A stretch of 64,000 nt of DNA from RYN-122 sp963761655 (GTDB lineage: Bacteria > Actinomycetota > Actinomycetes > Mycobacteriales > SCTD01). The notes under the pieces were generated by a model, which was given only the letters and a program-made list of their open reading frames with translations, ran no database searches and had not been told where the DNA came from. Positions 40,368 to 49,200 of this stretch are shown one piece after another. Each line of letters opens with the position of its first letter. The stretch's first letter is position 1. The stretch covers positions 372,001-436,000 of the forward strand of contig CAVXHI010000003.1 of assembly GCA_963761655.1 (NCBI GenBank), written 5' to 3'. A program made the translations under genes and the position numbers.

Positions 40368-40443
40368 GACGGGCTCCTGCCCTCGCGCGGGGACGGCACG
40401 CCCGAGGGCGACCCCGCTGTGCACCGGCGGACCCGGCCCCGGG

Positions 40444-41748
40444 TCAGCCGGCGAGGCCGTCCCCCAGCTCGCGCCAGCGGTCCCTGAGGGCCTGCACGGC
40501 CTGCTCGACCGGCAACGCGGCCCAGGACCCGCCCTGACGGCGGACCACCCCGACCCGCTCGAGCTTGCCCAGGGCGTCGGAGACCTCGAAGTCGACCCGG
40601 GCCGCGCCGAGCCGCCCGCTGTCCGCGAGCAGCTGCTCCACCTGCGCGTCGAGGACGTCGGCGGTCAGCGGCTGCTCCAGCAGGCCGGCGTACGCGAGCA
40701 GCGACTCCTTGACGTCCTCCTCCTCGGCCGAGTCGAGCACCGTGAACAGCACGCCCGGGCCGTCGCCGATGCTCTTGTAGTAGAGGCTCTCCGACAGGGT
40801 CTTCATGTACGACGTCCGCCGGCTGGTGAACTTCCCGTACTGCCGCCAGAGGTAGCCGCCGAGCGCGGTGAGTCCGCCCAGCACGGTGAACAGCGCGCCC
40901 GTGTCGAGCTCGGGCGCCCGCCGGCGCAGCCCGAGCCCGGCGGCGACCAGGAGGACCAGCAGGCCGAGCGCCGTGGCGAGCTTGGTGGTCGCCACGACGA
41001 TGCCGCTGACGAGTGCGGGGACGCCGAACAGCACCTTGTCCAGCGTGCGCATCCGCACCTCGGTGTTCGGCAGCAGCATCTCGAGGTCCTTCTCCGGCAC
41101 CTCCTGGAACAGCTTCAGCACGGCGCGGCCGGGCCGGAACGGCAGCTCGTCGAGGTCGCGGCCCCGCTCGCGGAACCACGCCGCGTCCTGGTAGCGCGCG
41201 TACAGCACGACCCGCCGGTACTCGAGGTAGTCGACGTGCAGCGTGCGCAGGCCGCGCCAGCGCTCGAGCGTGTCCGACCGCTGCGCCACGCCCCGGCGGA
41301 AGACGAGCAGGTCGGCGAAGTCGTCCAGCTCGGCGTGCAGCTGCACGCGGAACACCGACGACTCCCCCAGCGCCTGCTCCAGGACCTCCCGCGGGACCTC
41401 GTCGTAGTTCGCGGCGTCGAGCACCTCCCGCAGCTCGTCGACCAGCCGCTGCTGCGCCTCCCCGCTGCCCGCGCTGGCGGTGTCCGGCCGCTGCTCCTGC
41501 GTCTCGGTGTCGGGCGAGAACGGTGCGTACGCGTCCTTGGCGCGCTGCCAGCGCTCGCGGTAGGAGGCGTGCAGCAGCGCCCGCAGCAGGCCGGCCACGC
41601 GGTGGAAGCCGTCCGCGTCGCCTGGCCCGACCCGCTGGGCGCACAGCGCGACGACCTCGTCGACGCGCAGCGGCAGGTAGCGCTGCGCCGCGTCACGACC
41701 CTGGACGTCCGGCCCGGTCGCGGGGTCGCTGAGCGGAGGCGCTGCCAT
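40444..41748 (-). CDS. DUF3754 (TMEM143-like) membrane protein
   Basis: The 434-residue protein has a long soluble N-terminal part, two membrane segments (about 255-275 and 290-310) and a C-terminal winged-helix-like region. FREVPEKDLEMLLPNTEVRM-like sequence (here FQEVPEKDLEMLLPNTEVRM) and YMKTLSESLYYKSIGDGPGV are DUF3754 hallmarks. Function unknown. ATG at 41748. It lies 74 bases downstream of coaX on the same strand. Confidence 0.78.
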   Translation of the reverse strand: MAAPPLSDPATGPDVQGRDAAQRYLPLRVDEVVALCAQRVGPGDADGFHRVAGLLRALLHASYRERWQRAKDAYAPFSPDTETQEQRPDTASAGSGEAQQRLVDELREVLDAANYDEVPREVLEQALGESSVFRVQLHAELDDFADLLVFRRGVAQRSDTLERWRGLRTLHVDYLEYRRVVLYARYQDAAWFRERGRDLDELPFRPGRAVLKLFQEVPEKDLEMLLPNTEVRMRTLDKVLFGVPALVSGIVVATTKLATALGLLVLLVAAGLGLRRRAPELDTGALFTVLGGLTALGGYLWRQYGKFTSRRTSYMKTLSESLYYKSIGDGPGVLFTVLDSAEEEDVKESLLAYAGLLEQPLTADVLDAQVEQLLADSGRLGAARVDFEVSDALGKLERVGVVRRQGGSWAALPVEQAVQALRDRWRELGDGLAG

Positions 41749-41822
41749 CCCCCCACGCTGCCACGCCCGCGAGGTCGTGCCCCGTGGTGACGCCGACCCA
41801 GCGGCCGGACCGGACCGCTCCG

Positions 41823-42575
41823 TCAGGTGTTCTTCTCGAAGACCAGCCGCAGGCCGATCAGGGTGAGGTCGGGCTCGTGCAGCGACACCGTCTCGCAGTG
41901 CTCCACGACGAGCGGAGCGAGGCCGCCCGTGGCGATGACGGTCGCGCTGCCGCCGAGCTCGGCGACGATGCGTCGGACCAGCCCGTCGACGAGGCCCGCG
42001 AACCCGTAGAGGATGCCGCTCTGCAGGACCTCGACCGTGTTCTTGCCGATGGCGTTGCGCGGCGGCACGAGGTCGATCTTGCGCAGCTGCGCTGCCCGCT
42101 GGGCGAGGGCCTCGACGGAGATCTCGATGCCCGGCGCGATCGCCCCGCCGATGAACTCCCCGCGGTCGCTGACGACGTCGATGTTCGTGCCCGTGCCGAA
42201 GTCCACGACGACGACGGCGCCCCCGTACAGGTGGTGCGCGGCCAGGGTGTTGACGAGCCGGTCGGCGCCGACCTCCTTCGGGTTGTCGACCAGCAGGGGG
42301 ACCCCGGTGCGGACCCCCGGCTCGACGATGACCGTGGGGATCTCGGCGTAGTAGCGGCCGAGCATGGTGCGCATCTCGCGCAGCGCCGCCGGGACGGTCG
42401 AGCACAGCGCGATCCCGGTGACCTCGTGGCCGTGCAGCAGCCCGCGGAAGGCGAGCATCAGCTCGTCCGCGGTCGCCCGGGCGTCGGTCTTGATCCGCCA
42501 GGTGTGCTTGACCTGCTCGCCCTCGAAGACGCCGAGGACGGTGTTGGTGTTGCCGATGTCGATCGCGAGCAGCAC
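41823..42575 (-). CDS. coaX: Type III pantothenate kinase
   Basis: First step of CoA synthesis, phosphorylating pantothenate. The 250-residue ASKHA-fold protein begins VLLAIDIGNTNTVLGVFEG (phosphate loop), and has PKEVGADRLVN and VDFGTGTNIDVV as expected. Length is normal. GTG at 42575 shares one base with the nadC TAG (TAGTG). It is downstream of panC and panD, so pantothenate is made and phosphorylated from one gene cluster. Confidence 0.93.
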   Translation of the reverse strand: MLLAIDIGNTNTVLGVFEGEQVKHTWRIKTDARATADELMLAFRGLLHGHEVTGIALCSTVPAALREMRTMLGRYYAEIPTVIVEPGVRTGVPLLVDNPKEVGADRLVNTLAAHHLYGGAVVVVDFGTGTNIDVVSDRGEFIGGAIAPGIEISVEALAQRAAQLRKIDLVPPRNAIGKNTVEVLQSGILYGFAGLVDGLVRRIVAELGGSATVIATGGLAPLVVEHCETVSLHEPDLTLIGLRLVFEKNT

Positions 42576-43450
42576 TACGGCTCCAGCCGGAGGTCGAGCC
42601 CGAGGTCGAGCACCGGGGCGGAGTGGGTGAGGGCGCCGACCGCGAGGAAGTCGACACCGGTCTCGGCGACGGCGCGGGCGACCTCCAGCGACAGCCCGCC
42701 GGACGCCTCGGTGAGGACGCCGCGGGTGCGGCAGAGGTCGACGCAGGTGCGCATCTGCTCGGCCGTCATGTTGTCGAGCAGGACGAGGTCGGCGCCGGCG
42801 TCGAGCACCTCGCGGACCTGCTCCACGGTGTCGCACTCGACCTCGACCGGGACGCCGGGGAACGTGGTCCGGACGAGGTCGAAGGCCTGCGCGACGCCGC
42901 CGGCCGCGACCACGTGGTTGTCCTTCACCAGGGCGGCGTCCGACAGCGACATCCGGTGGTTGGTCCCGCCGCCGGCGACGACGGCGGCCTTCTCCAGGGA
43001 GCGCATGCCGGCGGTAGTCTTGCGGGTGTCGCGGATGCGCGCCCCGGTCCCCTCGACGGCGTCGACCCAGGAGCGGGTCAGGGTCGCGACGCCGGACAGG
43101 TGGCAGAGCAGGTTGAGGGCGGAGCGCTCGGCGGTGAGCAGCCCGCGCACGGGCCCGCGCACCTCGAGGACCGCCTGCCCGGGGACGGCGGCGTCCCCGT
43201 CGTGCCCGACGGTCAGCCACTCGGGCTCGCCGAGCACGTGCTCGAGGACGGCCATGGCCGCGCCGAGCCCGGCGACGACCCCGGGGCGGCGGGGCACGAA
43301 GGCGGCGACGCCGAGCAGCCCGGCCGGGACGGTCGCCACGCTCGTGACGTCGACGCCCCCCGCGAGGTCCTCCTCGACCGCGCGCCGGGCGAGGTCGGTG
43401 ACGACGGCCGGGTCCAGGCCGGCCAGGACAGCGAGCGTCTGCGGCGTCAC
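42575..43450 (-). CDS. nadC: Nicotinate-nucleotide pyrophosphorylase (carboxylating)
   Basis: Converts quinolinate and PRPP to nicotinate mononucleotide. The 291-residue protein has RDTRKTTAGMRSLEKAAVVAGGGTNHR (substrate-binding Arg/His), VKDNH and LDNMTAEQMR. GTG at 43450 overlaps the nadB stop (GTGA). Length is normal. NadA is not in this window, so quinolinate synthase is encoded elsewhere or upstream of the window's gene set. Confidence 0.95.
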   Translation of the reverse strand: MTPQTLAVLAGLDPAVVTDLARRAVEEDLAGGVDVTSVATVPAGLLGVAAFVPRRPGVVAGLGAAMAVLEHVLGEPEWLTVGHDGDAAVPGQAVLEVRGPVRGLLTAERSALNLLCHLSGVATLTRSWVDAVEGTGARIRDTRKTTAGMRSLEKAAVVAGGGTNHRMSLSDAALVKDNHVVAAGGVAQAFDLVRTTFPGVPVEVECDTVEQVREVLDAGADLVLLDNMTAEQMRTCVDLCRTRGVLTEASGGLSLEVARAVAETGVDFLAVGALTHSAPVLDLGLDLRLEP

Positions 43451-45042
43451 AGGGTCTCCCGGAAGGTCGTGCCGGCGAGGGTGGTGACGAGGTGGCCGTG
43501 CCACTCCTCCCGGGCCTGCGGGAAGTCCTCGCGCCAGTGCGCGCCGCGGGTCTCCTCCCGGCGCTGGGCGGCGGCGACCAGGGCCTGCGCGACCTCGACC
43601 AGGTCGGTGGCCTCCCAGGCGTCCGGGGCGGGCGTCGTCGAGGTGCGGGCGGCCAGCGCCGCGACCGTCTCGGCCGCACCGTCGAGGGAGGAGCGGCTGC
43701 GCAGCACGCCGGCACCCAGCGTCATGGCCCGACCGAGCTCGGGGCGCACGGACGGGTCGAGCAGGACCTGCTCCGCGGCGCCGTCGACCGGGGGGCCGGG
43801 CGGCGGGAGGTCACGGAGCAGGGCGTCGCCGATGCGGGCGGCGAACACGAGCCCCTCGAGCAGGCTGTTGGAGGCGAGCCGGTTCGCGCCGTGGACGCCC
43901 GTGCAGGCGACCTCGCCGCAGGCGTACAGGCCGGGCACGGACGTGTGTCCGTGCAGGTCCGTGACGACACCGCCGCTGGCGTAGTGCGCGGCGGGCGCGA
44001 CGGGGACGACGTCGGTGAGCGGGTCGATGCCGGCCTCGCGCAGGCGGGCCACGATGGTCGGGAAGCGGGTCTCGAGAGCGGGGATCGCGCGGGCGTCGAG
44101 GTACACGTGGTCGACGCCCTGGTCGAGCATCCGCCGGTGGATCGCCTTGGCGACGACGTCGCGCGGAGCGAGGTCGGCCAGCGGGTGGTCGGCGGTCGTG
44201 ATGACGCGCTCGCCCTCACCGTCGACGAGGAACGCGCCCTCGCCCCGGACGGCCTCGCTGACGAGCGACTGCTGCCCCGGCCGGTCACCCAGGAACAGCG
44301 CCGTCGGGTGGAACTGCACGAACTCGAGGTCGGCCACCTCGGCCCCGGCACGCAGCGCGAGCGCGACGCCGTCGCCGGTGGAGACCGACGGGTTGGTCGT
44401 GCTGCTGAACACCTGGCCCATGCCGCCGGTCGCCAGGACCACCGCCTGGGCGTGCACCGCACCGACGCCGTCCTGCGTGCCCTCGCCGAGCACGTGCAGG
44501 GTGAGCCCGCAGGCCCGACCGGCCTCGTCCTGCAGCAGGTCGAGCACGAGCGCGTGCTCCACCAGGCGGATCCGCGGGTCGGCCTTCACCGCCGCGACGA
44601 GCGCCCGCTGCACCTCCGCGCCGGTGGCGTCGCCGCCCGCGTGCACGATCCGGTCGCGGTGGTGGCCGCCCTCCCGGGTCAGCGACAGCTCGCCGGACGG
44701 GTCGCGGTCGAAGGCGGCGCCGAGCGCCATCAGCTCGCGCAGCCGCTGCGGTCCCTCCGTGCAGAGCACCCGCACGGCGTCCTCGTCGCAGAGGCCGACG
44801 CCGGCGACGAGGGTGTCCTGCAGGTGGTCCTCGGGGCTGTCCTCGGGCGAGAGCGCCGCGGCCACGCCGCCCTGCGCCCAGCGCGTCGAGCCGTCGTCGA
44901 CGAGCACCTTGGTCACGAGCAGGACCGACCCGGCCTCGGCCGCGTGCAGGGCAGCCGTCAGCCCGGCGACGCCCGACCCGACGACGACGACGTCGGCGCT
45001 GACGACCCAGCCGGGTGCCGGTGCGAGCAGCCGCCGTCTCAC
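43447..45042 (-). CDS. nadB: L-aspartate oxidase
   Basis: FAD enzyme oxidising L-aspartate to iminoaspartate for NAD synthesis. The 531-residue protein has the dinucleotide fold VVVVGSGVAGLTAALHA, the substrate region EGGHHRDRIVHAGGDATG and the C-terminal GVHGANRLASNSLLEGLVF. It differs from fumarate reductase flavoproteins by lacking their extra cofactor partners in context. GTG at 45042 overlaps the panD TGA. Confidence 0.95.
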   Translation of the reverse strand: MRRRLLAPAPGWVVSADVVVVGSGVAGLTAALHAAEAGSVLLVTKVLVDDGSTRWAQGGVAAALSPEDSPEDHLQDTLVAGVGLCDEDAVRVLCTEGPQRLRELMALGAAFDRDPSGELSLTREGGHHRDRIVHAGGDATGAEVQRALVAAVKADPRIRLVEHALVLDLLQDEAGRACGLTLHVLGEGTQDGVGAVHAQAVVLATGGMGQVFSSTTNPSVSTGDGVALALRAGAEVADLEFVQFHPTALFLGDRPGQQSLVSEAVRGEGAFLVDGEGERVITTADHPLADLAPRDVVAKAIHRRMLDQGVDHVYLDARAIPALETRFPTIVARLREAGIDPLTDVVPVAPAAHYASGGVVTDLHGHTSVPGLYACGEVACTGVHGANRLASNSLLEGLVFAARIGDALLRDLPPPGPPVDGAAEQVLLDPSVRPELGRAMTLGAGVLRSRSSLDGAAETVAALAARTSTTPAPDAWEATDLVEVAQALVAAAQRREETRGAHWREDFPQAREEWHGHLVTTLAGTTFRETL

Positions 45043-45512
45043 CAGACCAGCGTCGGGTCGTCGTCGAAGGAGCCGCTGCGGGCCACCCGCGGGTCGAGGA
45101 CGTCGAGCTCGCGCCCGGACGTCAGACCGGTGGAGGCCAGCGCCTCGGCGGGGTCGTCGCCCGTGCCGGTGATGCGGTTGTCGGCGTCGACGAAGACCAC
45201 GCGCGGCTTGCGGGTGCGCGCCTCGGCGTCGTCCATCTGGCCGTAGCCGATGAGGATCACGAGGTCGCCGGGGTGCACCAGGCGGGCGGCCGCGCCGTTG
45301 ATGCCGATGATCCCGGAGCCGCGCGGACCGGTGATGACGTAGGTCTCGAGCCGCGCGCCGTTGGTGACGTCGACGATCGCGACCTGCTCGCCCTCGAGCA
45401 GGTCGGCGGCCTCCATGAGGTCCTCGTCCACGGTGACGGAGCCGACGTAGTGCAGGTCCGCCTGCGTCACGGTCGCACGGTGGATCTTGCTCTTGAGCAT
45501 GGTGCGGAGCAT
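45039..45512 (-). CDS. panD: Aspartate 1-decarboxylase (pyruvoyl)
   Basis: Makes beta-alanine from aspartate. The 157-residue proenzyme has Gly24-Ser25 in HYVGSVTVDE, the self-cleavage site that yields the pyruvoyl group, and INGAAARLVHPGDLVILIGYG. ATG at 45512 shares a base with the panC stop. The C terminus is longer than in E. coli (about 30 extra residues, SGRELDVLDPRVARSG), as in mycobacteria. Confidence 0.94.
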   Translation of the reverse strand: MLRTMLKSKIHRATVTQADLHYVGSVTVDEDLMEAADLLEGEQVAIVDVTNGARLETYVITGPRGSGIIGINGAAARLVHPGDLVILIGYGQMDDAEARTRKPRVVFVDADNRITGTGDDPAEALASTGLTSGRELDVLDPRVARSGSFDDDPTLVW

Positions 45513-46291
45513 CAGGCGTCCTTCACGAGACGGTTGTCCAGCAGGCGGGTCGTGCCGACCTTCGCGGCGACCACGAGCAGGTCGCCGTCCGGGTCCACCT
45601 CGAACGTGCCGCTGTCGACACGCGCGAAGTAGTCGGGGTCGACGCCGGGCTCGACGTCGAGGGGGCCGCGGTCGCCCGCAGACAGGGCCTGCGACAGGGC
45701 GAGCGCGGCACGGCGCTGGTCCGTCGACAGGTAGCGGTTGCGGCTCGACAGCGCCAGGCCGTCGGGCTCCCGGACGGTCGGCACCGCGACGACGTCGACC
45801 GCCAGGTCCAGGTCGTGGACCATCCGCCGGATGCAGGCGAGCTGCTGCGCGTCCTTCTGCCCGAACAGCGCGACGTCGGGGCGGACCAGGTGCAGCAGCT
45901 TGCAGACGACGGTGAGCATCCCGTCGAAGTGCCCCGGCCGCGACGCGCCCTCGAAGACCTCGCCGAGCCGCCCGGCGGTGATCGTCACGACGGCGTCGCC
46001 CCGGTAGACGACGTCGGGGGTCGGGGTGAAGACGAGGTCGGCGCCCTCGCGCGCGCAGACGGCGAGGTCGGCGTCGAGGGTGCGCGGGTAGCGGTCGAGG
46101 TCCTCGCCCGCGCCGAACTGCAGCGGGTTCACGAAGACCGTGACGACGACGCTGTCGGCCTGCTGGCGGGCCTGCCGGACGAGCTCGGCGTGGCCCTCGT
46201 GCAGCGCCCCCATGGTCATGACGACGGCGACCCGGCCCTGCAGCTCCTTGCGGGCAGCCTCGAGGTCGGCGCGGGTGCTGACGACGTTCAT
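45512..46291 (-). CDS. panC: Pantoate-beta-alanine ligase
   Basis: ATP-dependent joining of pantoate and beta-alanine to form pantothenate. The 259-residue protein has MTMGALHEGHAEL (HIGH-like), FVNPLQFG, the pantoate pocket ALFGQKDAQQL and LSSRNRYLS (KMSKS-like). ATG at 46291 overlaps the upstream DUF2520 stop (ATGA). Slightly short at the C terminus compared with E. coli. Confidence 0.94.
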   Translation of the reverse strand: MNVVSTRADLEAARKELQGRVAVVMTMGALHEGHAELVRQARQQADSVVVTVFVNPLQFGAGEDLDRYPRTLDADLAVCAREGADLVFTPTPDVVYRGDAVVTITAGRLGEVFEGASRPGHFDGMLTVVCKLLHLVRPDVALFGQKDAQQLACIRRMVHDLDLAVDVVAVPTVREPDGLALSSRNRYLSTDQRRAALALSQALSAGDRGPLDVEPGVDPDYFARVDSGTFEVDPDGDLLVVAAKVGTTRLLDNRLVKDA

Positions 46292-47154
46292 GCGAGCACC
46301 CCGAGCAGCTCGCCGGCGTCGATCGCGTCCAGGCGGCCGGAGGCGAGGGCGCGGTCGGCGGTGAGCCGGGCGAGGGCGACGTAGGCGGGGCGGGCCTCGG
46401 CGGGGAGGGCGGCGAGGTGGGCGCGGACGGTGCCGGCGTCGCCGCGCGAGACCGGCCCGGTCAGGGCGGCGTCGCCGCCGCGGAGCGCGCCGTCGAGGGC
46501 GGCTCCGAGCAGGGGCCCGAGGACGGCGGCCGGGTCCGGGGCGCCGGCGGCGCGGAGCAGCTCCGCGGACTGGGCGACCAGGGCGACGAGGTGGTTCGCG
46601 CCGTGCGCGAGGGCGGCGTGCCAGAGAGGGCGCAGGGCGTCCTCGACCCAGACCGGCTCGCCGCCGCACTCCAGCACGAGCGCCTCCCCGACGGGGCGCA
46701 GGACCTCCGGGGTGGTGACCCCGAAGGACGCGCCGGTCAGGCGGACGAGGTCGAGGTCGGTGCCCGTGAAGGGCAGCACCGGGTGCAGCGCCAGGGGCAG
46801 CGCGCCGCACCGGGTGGCGGGCTCGAGGACGGCGAGCCCGTGGGCGCCGGACACGTGCGCGACCAGCTGCCCGGGGCGGAGCGCACCGGTCTCGGCCAGG
46901 CCGAGCACGAGGCCGGCGAGGGCGTCGTCGGGCACGCAGAGCAGGAGCAGTCCGGACCGGCGGGCGACGTCGTCGGCGGGCAGCAGCGGGACGCCGGGGA
47001 GCAGGTGCGCGGCGCGGGCGACGGACGCGGCGGAGACCCCGGACGCCGCGACGACCCGGTGGCCGGCCCGCGCGAGGGCGGCCCCGAGGACCGCACCGAC
47101 ACGTCCGGCGCCGACGACGCCCACGTCCAGGCGTGAGCTCGCGGTGTCACTCAT
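46288..47154 (-). CDS. Rossmann-like/DUF2520 oxidoreductase upstream of panC
   Basis: A 288-residue protein with an NAD(P)-binding N-terminal domain (LDVGVVGAGRVGAVLGAALARAG) and a helical C-terminal DUF2520 domain (WHAALAHGANHLVALVAQSAELLRAAG). Family members resemble ketopantoate reductase and 3-hydroxyisobutyrate dehydrogenases. Being first in a coupled run with panC and panD, it is a candidate for the missing ketopantoate reductase; no panE-like gene is otherwise in the window. Evidence is contextual. ATG at 47154. Confidence 0.82.
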   Translation of the reverse strand: MSDTASSRLDVGVVGAGRVGAVLGAALARAGHRVVAASGVSAASVARAAHLLPGVPLLPADDVARRSGLLLLCVPDDALAGLVLGLAETGALRPGQLVAHVSGAHGLAVLEPATRCGALPLALHPVLPFTGTDLDLVRLTGASFGVTTPEVLRPVGEALVLECGGEPVWVEDALRPLWHAALAHGANHLVALVAQSAELLRAAGAPDPAAVLGPLLGAALDGALRGGDAALTGPVSRGDAGTVRAHLAALPAEARPAYVALARLTADRALASGRLDAIDAGELLGVLA

Positions 47155-47254
47155 CAGGGGCCGTTCCAGTCCTGCCAGGGGTACCGGACGTGCGTGCGCC
47201 GTGAACGCTACGCGTGCGCAGCCCGGCGTCCAGCGGCTGTGATCGAGTGCACAG

Positions 47255-48124
47255 GTGGCTCTCCCGTGGCGCGTGGCGGCCGAGCGGGCCCTCTACGGAC
47301 CGGACGGCTTCTTCCTGCGCGAGCGGCCCCGCGACCACTTCCGGACGAACGCGACCTACCCGGCGTTCGCCGAGGCGGTGCGCGGGCTGGCCGGACGCGT
47401 CGACGACGCCCTCGGGCGGCCGGACCCGTTCGACGTCGTCGACGTGGGAGCCGGTCGTGGCGAGCTGCTCCTCGCCCTGCCGGACGTGCCCGCCCGGTGG
47501 CGCCTGACCGGTGTGGAGCGGGCCGACGCAGACGTGCCCTTCCGGTGGCTGCCCGAGGTGCCGCCGGTGACCGGGCTGCTGCTCGCGAACGAGTGGCTGG
47601 ACGCCGTCCCGGTGGACGTCGTCGAGGACGGCCGCGAGGTGCTGGTCGAGCCGGACGGGACCGAGGTCCGGGGCGCCCCGGTGCACCACCCGTGGGCTGA
47701 GCGCTGGTGGCCGGGCTCCGGCCGCGTCGAGGTGGGGGCGTCGCGGGACGCCGCCTGGGCGGCAGCGGTCGGACAGGTCCGGCGCGGGCTGGCGGTCGCC
47801 GTCGACTACGGCCACACCCTCGAGGACCGTCGCCCGACCCTCACCGGCTACCGCGGCGGCCGGCAGGTCGCGCCCGTCCCGGACGGCTCCTGCGACCTCA
47901 CCGCGCACGTCGCCCTCGACGCCTGCGCGGCCGCCACCGGAGCACGCGTGCTGTCCCAGGCCGACGCCCTGCGCGACCTGGGGGTGACGGCGGCACTGCC
48001 CCGCCCCGTCACCCGCGAGGGGCTCGCCCGGGCGTCCCAGGCGGCCCGGCTGCTCGACCCCGCGGGACTCGGCGGCTTCGGCTGGCTCGTCCAGGAGGTC
48101 GACGTCCCTAGGCTCCTCCCGTGA
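47255..48124 (+). CDS. NDUFAF7/MidA-family SAM-dependent methyltransferase (PF02636)
   Basis: A 289-residue class I methyltransferase. Motif I is VVDVGAGRGELLLAL (residues 61-75); ANEWLDAVPVDVV (111-123) matches the NDUFAF7 NEFxDALP motif; VAVDYGHTLE (181-190) and GGRQVAPVPDGSCDLTAHV match the family's DYGH and DLTADV-type elements. NDUFAF7 symmetrically dimethylates Arg85 of the complex I subunit NDUFS2. Here the next gene, with a GTGA overlap, is a NuoD/NDUFS2 paralogue that keeps the equivalent Arg, so it is the likely substrate. The protein is shorter than human NDUFAF7. Start is GTG at 47255. Confidence 0.85.
   Translation: MALPWRVAAERALYGPDGFFLRERPRDHFRTNATYPAFAEAVRGLAGRVDDALGRPDPFDVVDVGAGRGELLLALPDVPARWRLTGVERADADVPFRWLPEVPPVTGLLLANEWLDAVPVDVVEDGREVLVEPDGTEVRGAPVHHPWAERWWPGSGRVEVGASRDAAWAAAVGQVRRGLAVAVDYGHTLEDRRPTLTGYRGGRQVAPVPDGSCDLTAHVALDACAAATGARVLSQADALRDLGVTAALPRPVTREGLARASQAARLLDPAGLGGFGWLVQEVDVPRLLP
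48109..48114 (+). promoter_or_regulatory. Possible internal leaderless -10 element for the NuoD paralogue
   Basis: TAGGCT inside the 3' end of the methyltransferase gene, 6 bases before the GTG at 48121. This is the leaderless spacing seen at several other genes in the window. Confidence 0.4.
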
Positions 48125-49200
48125 CCCGACAGGTGCTGGCCGGAGTCGGACCGGCCGCGTTCGGCGCCGACCTCGTGCTGGACCTCGGCCACGCCCACCC
48201 GAGCACCGCCGGCGGCCTGCAGCTGCGGCTCGTCCTCGACGACGACGACGTCGTGACCGCGGCCGAGCCGGTCGTCGGGTTCATGCACCGGGGCGCCGAG
48301 AAGCTCTTCGAGGTGCGCGACTACCGGCAGGTCGTCGTGCTCGCGGACCGGCACGACTGGCTGGCCGCGTTCGGCAACGAGCTCGGGGTCGTGCTCGCCG
48401 TCGAGACGATGCTCGGGATGGTGCTGCCGGAGCGGGCCGCCTGGCTGCGGGTGCTGCTCGCCGAGCTCGACCGGGTGCTCAGCCACCTGTCCTTCTGCGA
48501 GGGCACGCGGGCCGAGCGCGAGGTCGTGCAGCAGCTGCTCGAGGAGGTCACGGGCGGCCGGCTGCACGTCGGGTTCAACCGCGTGGGCGGGCTCCGGGAG
48601 GACCTCCCGGCGGGCTGGACCGGTCGTTGCGAGCGCGCCCTCGGGGCCCTGCGGACACGGGCCTCCCAACTGGTCGACGAGGCGGCGTCGTCGCCCGAGG
48701 GTGTCGGTCTGCTCACCCGTGACGACGCCCTGTCCTACGGCGCGAGCGGACCGGTCGCGCGGGCGAGCGGCGTCGACGTCGACCTGCGGCGCGACGACCC
48801 GTACCTCGTCTACCCCGAGCTGTCCTCGTTCCGGGTCGTCACGGGGACGGCCGGCGACACGAGGGCGCGGCACCTGTGCCTGCGCGAGCAGGTGCTCGTG
48901 TCGCTCGACGTCGTCGAGGAGTGCCTGCAGCGGCTGCCCCCCGGTGACGTCGCCGTGAAGCTGCCGAAGACCGTCAAGGCCCCCGAGGGCGCGGTCTACG
49001 CCTGGACGGAGAACCCCTCGGGGGCGATGGGGTGGTACCTGGTGAGCAAGGGGCAGAAGACGCCGTACCGGCTGGCCATGCGCACCGCCGGGTTCGGCAA
49101 CGTCTCGACCCTGCCGAGCCTGCTGCCCGGCACCCGGCTGGCCGACCTGCCGGACGTGCTGCGGTCGCTGTTCTTCGTCGTCGGGGACGTCGACAGGTGA
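48121..49200 (+). CDS. Stand-alone NuoD/NDUFS2 paralogue lacking the quinone-binding residues
   Basis: A 359-residue protein of the NuoD (complex I 49-kDa) family: LGHAHPSTAGGLQLRLVLDDD near the N terminus, GFMHRGAEKLFEVRDY, FNRVGGLREDLPAGW, and a C-terminal SGAMGWYLVSKGQKTPYRLAMRTAGF block. It aligns well but is not in a nuo operon. Arg57 (HRGAEK) corresponds to the methylated Arg85 of human NDUFS2. The two quinone ligands of complex I, His59 and Tyr108 in NDUFS2, are replaced by Ala30 and Trp80. No CxxC NiFe-hydrogenase ligands exist. It is probably not a quinone reductase; it might be an assembly or regulatory homologue. The GTG start overlaps the methyltransferase stop. Confidence 0.85.
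   Translation: MTRQVLAGVGPAAFGADLVLDLGHAHPSTAGGLQLRLVLDDDDVVTAAEPVVGFMHRGAEKLFEVRDYRQVVVLADRHDWLAAFGNELGVVLAVETMLGMVLPERAAWLRVLLAELDRVLSHLSFCEGTRAEREVVQQLLEEVTGGRLHVGFNRVGGLREDLPAGWTGRCERALGALRTRASQLVDEAASSPEGVGLLTRDDALSYGASGPVARASGVDVDLRRDDPYLVYPELSSFRVVTGTAGDTRARHLCLREQVLVSLDVVEECLQRLPPGDVAVKLPKTVKAPEGAVYAWTENPSGAMGWYLVSKGQKTPYRLAMRTAGFGNVSTLPSLLPGTRLADLPDVLRSLFFVVGDVDR

Noticed and set aside
39444..40424. Upstream GTG at 40424 as the start of the DUF2236 gene
   Set aside because: The GTG at 40367 has AGGAG 7 bases upstream and retains the conserved start; the extra 19 residues look non-conserved.
48121..49200. NiFe hydrogenase large subunit
   Set aside because: No CxxC motifs at either end; the closest match is NuoD, without metal ligands.
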